Positions 35,536 through 50,632 of a DNA stretch of 64,000 nt are shown here, piece after piece. How positions within the stretch are numbered: the first letter of the stretch is position 1; each line of letters begins with the position of its first letter. This stretch comes from Punica granatum (lineage: Eukaryota > Streptophyta > Magnoliopsida > Myrtales > Lythraceae). Below the pieces are notes generated by a model. That model did not search any database and was not told the origin of the DNA. It was given only the letters and a program-made list of their open reading frames with translations. The position numbers were made by a program, and so were the translations under genes. Location of the stretch: assembly GCF_007655135.1 (NCBI RefSeq), contig NC_045130.1:36390605-36454604 (forward strand). Reading direction: 5' to 3'.

Positions 35536-37251
35536 ATCACAATCAAATCAAATGTAAATATAGATCAGAGAAGGAAACGTATTGTAGGAAGAGGAAAAAT
35601 ATACAGAATATATATGTGATAAACCTATCCCATACCATAGCGTGGTATAGAAACATAAATATATACTATAGCAGTTCTAATATTCCATATAGTAAAGTAC
35701 GGGGAGTATTGCTGCATTGCACGTGTGCTAGAAGACCCACAAAAATATAGATTTTAGAAAGAATTCAAGAATCTAATTACTACTAAAATATTATAGAAAT
35801 ATAGAACTTGGATAGATTGCAAAATGATAATATCAATGATTTCATGGTAAAGTTCTCAGAAAAGACGCTAAGGGGACCAGAGTCATTAAATCTCATGAGC
35901 CTTCAGATAGATTTTTTTATGCAAAACAAATTCTTAAATTAGTATTGTCCGATCCATGACACCTCTCTTATATTACAAAAAGAAATCTTAGTAAAATATA
36001 AAAATAAATAAATCATAGTGAGGAGATGAAAATCTCGGCAAGAATAATAAAGTTTCTGCTACAAATAGAGAGCTCTGTAATTATCTTTGTTGTTAGGAAT
36101 GGCAGACGTGTACGACATAAAGTGGAAATGACAAATACAATGAGGACAAGAAATGAAATGTATTTATTATCCAAAGGTAAGTTTTCCCACTTGAAACGAA
36201 GATACTGATTCTGAGAGTAGAAAAGGAGTACCTGAATATAATTTGAGGAAAAGCAGTACATCAGAATGTTTGGAAACATTAGGCAACACAAGGAAAATGC
36301 AAGGAATTTCGACTTAAATATAAGATCCGCTCCCTTTTTCACCTTCTGCACGTAACTGCAACCCACAAAAGAATGTAAAGGTGTAAAATTTACTCCTGTA
36401 AATTTAAAAAAGAACGTGACGATCGAAACAGAAACAAAAAGACAGAACAAGCAAATGAATACATTGGTATTAGTGTATGTAATTGTATAAATTATTGCAA
36501 GTAAATAACAGGTACGTACTAAGGCGTGCGGGTTTTATCTATAGTCTCTAGAACTACAAAAAGGCAAGGCAAGTGACCGGGAATAGAGCAAGGAAAATGG
36601 ATATGGAGTTTATGCAACATGTGAAGCAAGCAATTAGAGGATGATGAAGCATAGAAACATGTTTCATACTTCGCATGCCCTAAACTAATAAAATAGTTGA
36701 AACTTGAGTGTAAACCCAAACCAACATTACAACTCTTAATTCTTATTATGATCGATCTATGAGTTTAAACGCTTAGAAGAATAAACAAGCTGATTCACTG
36801 AAGCGAGCACAAATATAGTGATTGGGAATTTGGGACATTGTAAGTTCATAAATTCCAGACAAACAGAATAAACAGGGTACACTTATCCCTTATATGCTAA
36901 ACTCTGGCAATTTCTATAATGTAGCGGATACATGTCACCGGAGCATGCATGAGACAGATTTGTCTCCGTCAAATCAGATGTTTTCAGGTTCATAGTTCTT
37001 GTTCTAGAGATTATCAGGGGGAAGCGGAACACTGGATTCTATAAGTCAAAAGTTGCATTAACCTGATCAGTTATGTAAGTGCTCTCTATCTTTTCCAATC
37101 ATGCTAAAATCATTATTCTAGTCCTATGATTGTTTCTTGTTCAAATTTCCCAGGCATGGAGGTTGAAAGAGACTTTTATTCTCTAGCTTCTCCTTCAAGT
37201 AGACCAGAATCATACTCTGAGATAACCAACAATCTAGAACAAGGACGGTAA

Positions 37252-38759
37252 CATAAAACCTGGTGTAACTTGTGCTCTAAAGCCTTCATTCTAGCACCAT
37301 ATAAGATGCTATCCCATGCTTGAGAAGTAGTTAGGTGCGGATTGACCGATGTTTTAAACGCTATAAAGGATAAACGCTGAAGTGCTACAACTTTGAGGAT
37401 CGAAAGAAACATAGGGGTTGATGTCGTGGAAAAATTCATGCGAACATGCAATTTCCGGCCCCAAACGTACAGGGCGTGTGAAACAAAAGAAAGGGGAAGA
37501 CCTTGACCTTGCAGTATTCAACAAAATACCAAGATGTCCCTTTTCATCGTCCTCACTTCTGGTCAATTACTTGGAAGAAAGTAAGAGAGCAATCATTTTT
37601 TCATGTCGGGACCATCTTTTTGGGGAGCTTAAGCTTCAAAGCCGAGTTGTTAAATAGCATAACGTTGGAAAGGCACTCGCATGATATATATGATCGTTCA
37701 ATTCCAGTGTTGTGGTTACTTTCTTGTTGAAGACTATGTGTGAGATCAGAATTAATTTTAGATCCTTCAAATTAAGGAGTTGGATTGTTAGAGAAGACAA
37801 TATATTGAACGAAGGACCTCGACCTTGATTTTACATTCCGGAAGTAGACAAAGACGAAGACCTTGACCTTAATGTCTCCTTCCATATCCTTGATTTACAT
37901 GATTGCATATATCTTCTAAACACATTGCCGGTGAACATTGACCGTGCAGTCCACTGAAGTTCTTCTTAATTAACAGAGTAATAGAACTGTCCATGAACAG
38001 GTACTTATGCCTGGAAAGACTTACCCGTTGGTTACTCTTTTCATGGAATGGTTTGGCAACTCAGAGCTCCGTTAATATTGTCCAGTGAGTACTCAACCGG
38101 TATACGATGCACATTTATTGCATTAGCTCAATCAGATTTCTCTTCGGCCAGCCATTCTCTCAAAGTGGTAATCATCTTCATTCAGTAGTAGACTGGAGAT
38201 TGGGTTGATTAAAAGTTCCATTTACCATCATGGTGGAATGTCCAAAGGTGTTCATGGACTGACAAATACTTGTGTTTGACGTTTAATAGGGCAATTTTAA
38301 GAGGTAAATCCTTCGGCAAATTTGATACAGGACAGTAGTGTATTAATACATATAAATACTTAATTATCAATATCAAAACGATGTGACTGACCGTTGTTAT
38401 CGGTACTGCAAGTAAAAGCAGGCTAAAACATAGAATCACGATGGTGCTTGAGGCAAGAAAAGGAAGAGGACGCTACATCTGTATTATCTTGACCAGAGAG
38501 GCCAAAATCTGAGTCTACATCGTTCTGTGTTTTCTCTTGGACGATAATATTCCGCGATAATTACAGTACTCCTCACTACTATTATAAATCCACGGCATCC
38601 TACCGGAAAAAAAATCAAAAAGCAATATTACAAAGAAAATATATACCAAACTTTACAATAAAAAGAACAACAAATAAAAGTTACATAAAAAAATTGCACC
38701 AAATGAAAAATATTGCTAACAGTATAAGTACGTATTGAGATATACCAAACTTTTTTTAT
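37252..38759. other. Gene-free region after the SRK pseudogene
   Basis: 37290-37590 matches 10310-10615 downstream of SRK-2 (GCTATCCCATGCT, GAAGTGCTACA, GACCTTGACCTTG) and closes the duplicated block. Beyond this nothing is recognised. Confidence 0.6.
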
Positions 38760-38932
38760 TATAGTACTAAACGTTGAACTAAAATATCGATATTTGGAAA
38801 TTGCAGTACTCTATAGACATAAAGTACTGAAATTAGACCAATTTTAGTACTTTTCGTTAGTATTTAAATGTAAGTGCAAGATATTAAATATTTGAATTAA
38901 AATATTAAATATTTAAAAATTGCAGTACTTCA

Positions 38933-39113
38933 CCAACATGAGTTGGTTCAAGCAGTTCGACGTTTGTTTTTCTTAAGTAAGGTCTCGGGTTCGAGTCTTG
39001 TGAATGAAGAAAATTGACACAGAAAAAGTTTTATCCCTTAGTTGGCCGGCCTAGCTCAATTGGATTAACCAAAGCCCATTGGACTTCTGAATACTAAGAT
39101 TCACATCGAGAAA
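38933..39113 (+). mobile_element. tRNA-derived SINE in the tandem array
   Basis: The A-box-like GGTTCAAGCAGTTCG (38945) and B box GGGTTCGAGTC (about 38988) are followed by a body and a short A tail. It is flanked by near-identical ATTGCAGTACTTCA and ATTGCAACACTTCA, a target duplication of about 16 bp drawn from the array unit. Confidence 0.65.
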
Positions 39114-39374
39114 AAAATTGCAACACTTCAAATACTAAAGAAGCAATGGTATTATTGCTTCTTTAGTACTTTTAATTATTAGGGTAGTATTTGCAAGTAC
39201 TTACAAAATAGTAAACATCTATCCTACTGAAAAAAAAAATAGTAAACATTTGAACTAAAATATACCAAGTATTTGGAAATTGCAATACTTCAGGATCAAC
39301 TTTAGTACTTTCCATATTGAGGTTAGTATTTGCATGTACTTACAAAGTACTAATTGTTTGAACTAAAATACTAA

Positions 39375-39637
39375 TACTGCGTTTGGTTCGTAAGTAACAT
39401 TTTAAAATCAGATTTTGATTTTAAAAAAGAGTGGTATAAATGGTTATATATGGGGTTCACCCTTTGACTTTGTATGAGTTATGTGATTTTGATTTTGAAA
39501 AAGAGTGGTATAAATGAGACCCACCCTTTGACTTTGTATGATTTATTTTGTTTTGTTATGGGTAGAATTTTATTTTGTTGTAAGTAGAATTAAGTTAAAG
39601 TAATATTTTAAAATGTTATTATGAATCCAAACAGAGA
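39375..39637. repeat. MITE related to the GTTTGG-terminal family, variant copy
   Basis: The ends are TACTGCGTTTGG and CCAAACAGAGA. The interior differs from the other copies and contains a duplicated piece (AAAGAGTGGTATAAATG, CCCTTTGACTTTGTATGA twice). It interrupts one unit of the tandem array. A related subfamily rather than the same one. Confidence 0.55.
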
Positions 39638-40256
39638 ATATTTGAAAATTGCAGTACTTTAAATACTATTGAAGTACTAAATTAGATTAACTTTAATACT
39701 TTTACTCATTAAAATCAGTATTTGCATTACTAAACATTTGCACTAAAATACTAAAAGTTTGAAAATTGCAGTGCTTCAAGTAGTAATGAAATATTAAAAC
39801 TAGATTTGATTTATTAGAGTTAGTATATATACTCTTTTTAGTAAACAATATTTACACTTACTGAGTACCAAATGTTTGAACTAAAAATATTTGAAAGTTG
39901 CAGTACTTCATGTACTAATGAAGTATTAAAAGTAGACCAATTTTAGTACTTTTGGTTATTAAGATAAGTATTTGTACATACTTACAATACTAAATGTTCG
40001 AACTGAAATGCTAAATATATCAAAAGTTGCATTAACTCATGTACTAATGAAGTATTGAGGCCCAACTTTTAGTAACGGAGATGTAATCAGACTCATCGAA
40101 CAATGCATGCTTGGTCGAAAATTGTGGCCCATCCCCTCTCCGACCACATCTCCTTCTCGAAGAGAGAAAGAGGCTTCTATCTTGTGATATGGGGCAATGA
40201 AGGGAGCCTGAACATCCATCTGGAGCAAACTGAGGAAGGTTTTTTTCTAAACCTCA

Positions 40257-42205
40257 CTAGATGAAGACCCACATGTTGCGCGAACGATTATTGAAAAACT
40301 TAAAAATAGAAAACTAGAAATATTAAAACTTATTCATATTGTTAAGTAATTTAAAATTGTATATATATGTATATAAATTCTTGAGTTTTATGTAAAATTA
40401 GAAATTAATGAATAAAAATCTAAATCTATAGAAATTAATTTAGTAACATTGTTATGACTATTCAAATCAAATTTTATAAAAATAATTAATTAATTGAAAT
40501 ATTAAATTCCGAGTTACTGAAAGAAATATCTCAATTGAATTATAAAATAATAATAAAAAAGAAATACCGAAGGATTTTCAATTACTAAAGCACCACCCAT
40601 AACAATTAGTTTGAAAATTTTGCATTAAAATATTTATTCTACAAATAAAGCTACTAAACTCGAAGTTCACGAAGAAAAGATTTTCATTAAATTATGAAAT
40701 AAGAATGAAAAAGAAATATCCAAAGTATATAAATTAGAAAAGTCTAACAGCTACTGAAATAACACTTATAAAGAAATTGGAATATAAACCATATCAAAAC
40801 AATCAATATCAAAATAATAAATTTCAAATTTGCATTAAAAAATTCATTCAACAAATCAAAATTCAATCAAGAAAAATAAAAATTCAGAGAAGATTACTTA
40901 TACAATCAATATCGAAGCAATTAGTTCGAAATTTGCATTGAAAAATTCATTCTACGAATGAAAACTCAACCAAAGAACAATAATAAACAAATTAAGCTAT
41001 CTAACTTGAAGTTTATGGAGAAAAGATTTTCATTAAATTATGAAATAAGAATAAAAAAGAAATATAAAAGGCATAGAAATTAGGAAAGTCTTACAAGCGA
41101 CACTCATAATGGAACTGGAATGGAGATCTTGCAAAAATAATCAATATCGAAATAATCAATTTCAAATTTGTAAATAAAAAATTCATTCAACAAATCAAAA
41201 TTCAACCAAGAAAAGGAAAAAATGTTGGGAAGAAGGGAAAAAAGAAGTTTAAATTATATATAGAATATTGTTCTCCTTTAAATGATACTTGACTAAGCAT
41301 GGAACTATATATAGATAGATGTTGAATTATTAGAAAACAACAACTATATATTTAATTATTTTAATCTATATATACTAACCATTGTAATCTGTATACATTT
41401 AATTTGGTGCAGCAACTACATATATATACATGCAATCTATATATACTTTGGTGCGGCACCTACATCTTATATATACAATATTTTCATTATTTTTCTTCTT
41501 TTTCCGCCAATTCAATTCTTGATTGACTTTTATATAATTTTTTCTTTCTATTACTAATACTGTTTATTAAAATTTAACTAATAAAAAATCTCATTTATCT
41601 AAATGAAAAAAATCTATATATGTCCAAAATTATGAAAAAGTAATGATAGTTCACCCAAAAAAATACCTGCACATAACAAGGGGAACGGAAGCTTCTTATG
41701 GAAGTGAAAATTTGATTTTTTATTATATATATTACTATATGAACAAAAAGAACTATATATTATTACATCAATTTTCATTTTATTCAAGTAAATAGTTCAT
41801 GATTACGCACCGGTCGATATTGAGCTATATACATGGCAATGCAAATTATCATAATAGCCTTATTGAGCTATATTTTGTTATATACAATCTAAATATTGGG
41901 AGATGTATACATAATCAATATATTCTATTGAATATTTTATTTTCTTGTATATATTCTAGTGTGCCTTATGTCATATTTTATTCCCTTGTATATATTTCAT
42001 TGTGCCTTATATATAAAATCTATATATTTACTACATAATTAATCAATAAAATTCCCTCAAAAGAATATAAAAGTTTTCTTTTATTTTTTTTGATGATGTG
42101 GCAGCGTGAGAGTTCGGCTCTGAGCTCCGTTTGTGTTTTGATTATGTGACGACGTGAAAATTTGAGTTGAGACTTTGTTTTCATATATATATATATAGAT
42201 ATAGA
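40257..42205 (-). mobile_element. Candidate non-autonomous Helitron
   Basis: Read on the minus strand it begins TCTATATCTATATATATA, preceded by A, and ends CATCTAG followed by T: the A|TC...CTAG|T signature of Helitrons. About 10 bases before the end is a weak GC hairpin (CGCGCAACATGTG, with G-T pairs). Its first 120 bases resemble 55690-55827. The interior is AT-rich, contains about three copies of a repeat (GAAAAGATTTTCATTAAATT at about 40674 and 41020) and has no Rep/helicase. Confidence 0.45.
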
Positions 42206-42854
42206 TTGTACAAAATTGATCTTTTATTTTGACCCATACGTTTTCATTTAATTATAAAATTAATAAATTTCTTAATTTGGAAAAAAAATTAAACCATGTG
42301 ATTTTGTTTTTCAAAATTGAAGCATTTAATTATGCTAATTACATGATTTTATATGCAATTTATCCTTAAGACAGGGTAAATGGCTACACTTGCTCCAACT
42401 CCCTCAAGGAAAAGGGTCTGGATAACTCATTTTTTTGTTACAAGCGAGGCCGTGAATCTAGTACAATGGAATAAAAATTCTAATCGCTCATCCAATTTGA
42501 AACTTCTTGGTAATCAGGCGAAGACCTGGATGGCTCATTTTTTATTCTAGATTGAACCGTACCACATTAATAAAAGAAATGCAGCAATCCATTAATTAGT
42601 CTAGGAGGTGGAAAAATCAAGACCGGAAGGGACGTTGAAAGGTTGGAAGCGGACAAGCTTCAATGACTATCCTATTGACGCCTCCCACAGAAAGCTACCG
42701 CCACATGAGTAAAAGATTACAGGAGCATGGGAAAGAAATATGCACCTGTAGCAACTTCAGTCACTGATATACCGAAACAGAGAATGAGGTTGCAATTCTC
42801 GGGTCTCGGTGACGAAAATTGAAACGCTGAGCAAATACAAGGTAACAACACATC
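42206..42854. other. Upstream region of SRK-5
   Basis: No gene. It does not obviously match the upstream blocks of SRK-1 and SRK-3, so the fifth array member is probably from an older duplication. Confidence 0.4.
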
Positions 42855-46648
<3,794 letters not shown>

Positions 46649-47607
46649 TATCAATACCTGCACTCTCATTTTCCACAGAAATATTTGATTAAAACATATT
46701 CACTCTCAAGGTTTAGATCCTCTTATTGGTAACTTTTACGGGTGGTTGTATCTTTGATATGCTGCTCAACAAATATTCCGTAAGATTCAGTCATCAGGGT
46801 TCTGTAAACTAAGTTGAAACTCCACGGGTCTGTATTTGCAACTAAGTTGTGTTACCAGATATCTGCATTTGTATTTAAGACTATAATCGGGCAACCCATA
46901 ACCGATGAAACTGGAAGACTTGCATTTACATTCTGAAAACAGAGGAAACTTCAGGGCCTCCACTTTTTGTCAATTACCATCAATACTGTAGATTCACATC
47001 AGTACGAGCATTATCATTTGAAAATAGTAAGAATGATACTGATACTACTGGATCACGAAACCATCACTTGCAAACCTCGCCTATAGTTGAGAGTCTTCTT
47101 CCATGAGAGGCAGTGACGGAAGCAACTGAATCCTTGCTACTTTTCTTTTGGCTGGAAGCATCCTTTATCAACAATGCCGGAGTTCAATATACGAGGACAA
47201 CTTTTGGTGCAGTTGGTTCTGATCATCTTGGAAATACTACATTATGTTAAAGTTCATAGTCTCCGCATGTGTGTTTGCCTTGATTTGTTGAGAGTTAGAA
47301 TCGCACACGGAAAAGTTACGTACAGAACCACTAGTGTAGAAGGTGCTCATTTACTGCCACCTATCAACTAGAGCTTTTCGGCTGAAGGCCCAATCGCTTA
47401 TAGGTCCAATGAAAATTTACACGATTCAAAGCAATCATCGAGGTTCAGGTTGGATTGAGCTTCCTGCTGTCCGACCATTTCAATATGACATCATCCTTAG
47501 ATCAATTATCAGACTTCACCATTCAATATCTTCTACCCATTGTTTTCAATAATCAATATCCAGTCTCGAAAAGAATAGACAACAGAAAACAATGTTTAGC
47601 AAGGGAC
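46649..47607. other. Spacer between SRK-5 and the F-box gene
   Basis: The 3' sides of two convergent genes. I see no further gene, RNA or repeat. Confidence 0.5.
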
Positions 47608-49904
47608 CTATTCAAATAAGATCTTAGCACTGGAAGCAGCCGCAGAGAACTCCATCATCTGTGACTTAATCTTCTTTTCAAGGAGAGAGTTCCTTTCATT
47701 TCCATAGCAGAGGACTATCTCCTCCAGAGCCTTCCCGTGCCTGAGCAGGAACTTTGCAAGGCTAACATCGCCTTTGCATCCGCTGAACCCATGAATCTTT
47801 ACTACCTTCAACTTCTCAAGGAATGACGTCATCGCAGTCATCTGAGTTTCCCAGTTCTTCTCTTCCTCCAAAGACGTCGCATCCCACCAGTCCTTATCCT
47901 GAACCAAGATATACAGAGGCAAAGAGCAAATGGTGAAATTCTAAATCAGGACAATCGTACCACCAAGTAAACTGGATTATGATCAGGATACGGGATACGG
48001 AACGATACTTGGCTGTGGGCTCTCACTGAGCGTAAAACCTGTACATGATTAGATTGATCACCTCACTTGAACCCATTCCAAAATTTTTTAGAGATGATAT
48101 TTAGGATTCTACAAGGATCATGTAAAATCTTGAAGGAGATCAAAATTTAGGGATAACCGCAAAGGATATATACATTAGGGTACTCACTTTTCTTTCACTC
48201 CGTTCGTAGCTGCAGTAATCGGTATTAGTGAGGATGAGAGAGCACAGGGAAGGAGAGCTCTTGAATAGCAAATCAAGGGCTGGAACAATATTATTTCGGG
48301 TCAAGACAGTCCGGAGCTCCAAAGTCTCTAGATTGATAAAAGGTAGCAGCGGCCCGTAGTTTTTCTCTGCTAGCTGCTGCAGGAGCTGATAGAAGAAAAA
48401 TCACTCGAACATCAAATTCCATATCTAAAGCTTTGATAAAACATGTTCAAGATCATTCTGCACTTCTGCTGCGATTTTTAACGACATTACTCCAATCAAT
48501 TCAAACATACGTGCATAGATCCAGTCTTGGCTTCAATTAGCACATTGAAGGATCAAAAGATTATATAACATTCTCGGGCAAATCTGGCAGAGAGAGGACG
48601 AGACAGAAATAGTGCAGGCGGAACCACCTTCATGCACGGGGTATCAAGCTTCAAGCATTGCACATGGCAGAGCCCATGCAAGAAATTCCATGCAGCACGG
48701 AGCTTGATAGCTGGCGGTGCGAATTCATGGAACTTGGTCAAGCCATACAACGATGCCTGGTGGAGTGCAGTCAAGTTCTGGAGCAAGCAGTCCTCCGTCA
48801 AGTGATTCTGTTCCCACTCCAGCACCCGGAGCCTCGCCGCGTGCACCTTCACCATGCTCTTCCCTCTCAGAGAGTGGAAGCAGCTGGCCACCCTTAGCCG
48901 CTCGAGCCTTGACCCGACTACCTCCAAGGTATCCAACTCGGAGCACTTCTCCAAAGTCATGTCCTCCAATGCCGAGCAGCTCACCTTGATCTGCCTCAGG
49001 TGCATAAATTCGGAGAGCGAGAGTTTCCTAAGTACCGGGAAGACTGAGTCAGTGAATATGTCCAGCTCGCCTTCTATGAGCAAGAGCGAGAGCGACAGCA
49101 CCTAGCATCGTATTGTCATATTGTCAGATCATTCAGCTGGATCCAGCCTGAAGTGGCAAAATTTAATGGACATACGCGTGAATCACTACCATCATATAAT
49201 TAATCTACCTGCAGGGGAGATTGGAACCCGCCCTTCATGACCGAGAGAAAGGGTAACCGAAAGCCTGGGAACTGGGGCTTGAAATTAAGCACCCGGAGCG
49301 ACTCGCTCAAGATAATACATTTCGGCATGTTGAAATAGTCCTCCGTGGCAAACTCGATGTCGAGCTCCCTCACGTTCTGTTTCAGCGCCTCGCGGATCAG
49401 CTTGTTGAGGCAAGTGAAGCTGAGGAAGGCCCCAACCCTGAGGGCCCGTAGGTTGGACCCCTTGTCCCTGACGGACAGGACATCACGAATGAAGTCCCGG
49501 TCACATAGGTAGAGGAAGTTGCGGACGCGTTGCCTATCGAACCTGTGCAGCCTGGACATGGACCTGACCAGGTTATCCATCACCTTGAGTTGGTCCGGGT
49601 TCTTCTGCCGGATGGTTGTGAAATCGAGATCGGGAAAGGACCGCCAAATCTGGGTCCACCTCTTGGAGAGGATGCTCATCCTTGCGATCGTCTCGATGGG
49701 CAAGAAACCAAGGATGCGGTGGAGGACATCGTCCGGGAGGTTACTGATGTGGTCGATGCCTCCTTGGCCTCCCTCAGCCGTCAGGATCCTGTACTTAAGG
49801 GACAACATTTTCCTCCTCTTGGCGGATCTCGTCTCCATCATTCCGTCAACGGAGAGCTGATCTCTGGTCGTAGGTTTGCAGCGTTTCCTTAGCCCAAGAA
49901 ACAC
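47608..49904 (-). CDS. F-box/LRR protein with FBD-like C-terminus
   Basis: Predicted substrate-recognition subunit of an SCF ubiquitin ligase, about 547 residues in four exons on the minus strand: 49904-49209, 49101-48628, 48370-48188, 47898-47608. The F-box (ISNLPDDVLHRILGFLPIETIARMSILSKRW, residues about 53-84, here split for length as ISNLPDDVLHRILGFLP then IETIARMSILSKRW) is near the N-terminus after a basic KRRK stretch. Irregular leucine-rich repeats follow (LRKLSLSEFMHLRQIKVSCS, LEDMTLEKCSELDTLEVVG). The last exon (FLEKLKVVKIHGFSGCKGD, FLLRHGKALEEIVLCYGN) matches the FBD pattern. The third exon has a TAGCAG double acceptor, so it may start at 48370 or 48367. ATG at 49841 is an alternative start. 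Target unknown. Confidence 0.85.
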
Positions 49905-50359
49905 ATAGAATGGGTGTGTTGGAGTGTGTAGGATCGGAGTGAGATATGGTCACAGTTAGAGTGGGAGAGTTTGTCGTGAGATTGGTTACATTATTTAGGG
50001 TTTGAACTTTGAACGTTTCAAATGGTAAGGGGGAGTGAGAACTTTGCTGTAATTTGTGTCGAGTTTTGAGTTTGTTTTACGTAAAAATATTTGCAAGATC
50101 TAACCAAACCATGCAATTCGCCTAAAAAAAGGATGAAATTAGTTTGCATGAAATGTCGTCGTTGGGTTTTATTAGATTACTTGACATCTGACTCTATCTA
50201 CATATACAATGTCTTGCAAATGAAAAGAAATTACGAGTAGGAGAGTATTATTTAGTGGATGCATTTGATTCAAATTTGAATTAGTCAGGTTTGGTAAGTT
50301 GGTATCCTTGTTTTTATTTTCCTTTTGGTTGGGGGTTGAGGGAGAGAGGAGCAAACCCA
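49905..50359. other. Upstream region of the F-box gene
   Basis: 5' flank of a minus-strand gene. No TATA box is clear and no other feature was seen. Confidence 0.4.
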
Positions 50360-50450
50360 TCTATATTTATCTATATATAAGTAAAACTATTTGAAAATCC
50401 ACGATTTGCGCGGGATAGATGTTTAATATTTATAATACCAAAATTTTGAT

Positions 50451-50632
50451 TATTATTATTTTTTTTCGGTGTGTACTATGGTATCTAAAAGCCCAATGAG
50501 ATCTGACTAATACAGTAAGGAGATCGAGCATTAAAGGTTATTCTCCCTCCCAATAAGTGCGTTTCCCGGGATTCGAACTTGTGTTCTCCTCCTTACAGGG
50601 GTGAGCTGCTTACCACTCAGCCAACACTTTTG
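50451..50632 (-). mobile_element. tRNA-derived SINE
   Basis: On the minus strand: A box in TTGGCTGAGTGGTAAGCAGC (50625-50606), B box GTTCGAATCCC (50578-50568), a body, then a tail CCGAAAAAAAATAATAATAA. This is the structure of a pol III SINE derived from a tRNA. No clear target duplication could be identified. Confidence 0.7.

Larger units (their letters stand above)
31659..36796. other. AT-rich block replacing the centre of the SRK pseudogene
   Basis: SRK homology stops after AAGTGAT at about 31658 and resumes at about 36797. Between these points is AT-rich DNA with TA/CATA runs, a degenerate repeated unit (32.04-34.4 kb), a foldback element and unassigned sequence. Because the matching part of SRK-2 (about 9079-9520) is missing, this is a replacement or an insertion plus deletion, not a simple insertion. 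No clear element ends or target duplication were found. Confidence 0.6.
21033..37251 (+). pseudogene. Short-form SRK pseudogene (copy of SRK-2) in three pieces
   Basis: Three collinear pieces match SRK-2: 21033-21782 (signal peptide, B-lectin), 30600-31658 (S-locus/EGF, PAN, membrane exon, start of kinase) and about 36797-37251 (end of kinase to the EQGR terminus). The first gap is a clean retrotransposon insertion. The second gap replaces the central kinase exons with unrelated AT-rich DNA. Breaks include TGG to TAG at 21297-21299, a one-base deletion near 21346, CAA to TGA at 21629-21631, a deletion of about 20 bp near 21661, TGA at 30762-30764, a 13-bp deletion in the membrane exon near 31169, and loss of a base at the next acceptor near 31608. 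It keeps the GC donor seen in SRK-2. HRD and glycine-loop regions cannot be joined, so no functional kinase is possible. Confidence 0.92.
38760..40070. repeat. Degenerate tandem array rich in AGTACT/AGTATT
   Basis: About eight diverged units of roughly 130-150 bp built from GAAAATTGCAGTACTTCA, TACTAATGAAGTATTAAA, AATTTTAGTACTTTT, GTTAGTATTTGCATGTACTT and TGTTTGAACTAAAATACTAA. One unit is split by a SINE (38933-39113) and another by a MITE (39375-39637). No coding potential. Confidence 0.75.

Noticed and set aside
36013..36450. 145-codon minus-strand frame, hydrophobic
   Set aside because: It is AT-driven Phe/Leu/Ile-rich sequence in repeat DNA, with no homologous pattern, no convincing start context and no neighbours.
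48658..49892. Plus-strand open frames across the F-box gene
   Set aside because: They are mirror frames of the F-box/LRR exons, with no recognisable domain.
50560..50630. Possible genuine tRNA gene (A and B boxes on the minus strand)
   Set aside because: The sequence between and after the boxes does not fold as a cloverleaf with an acceptor stem, and an A-rich tail follows a longer body, so a SINE fits better.
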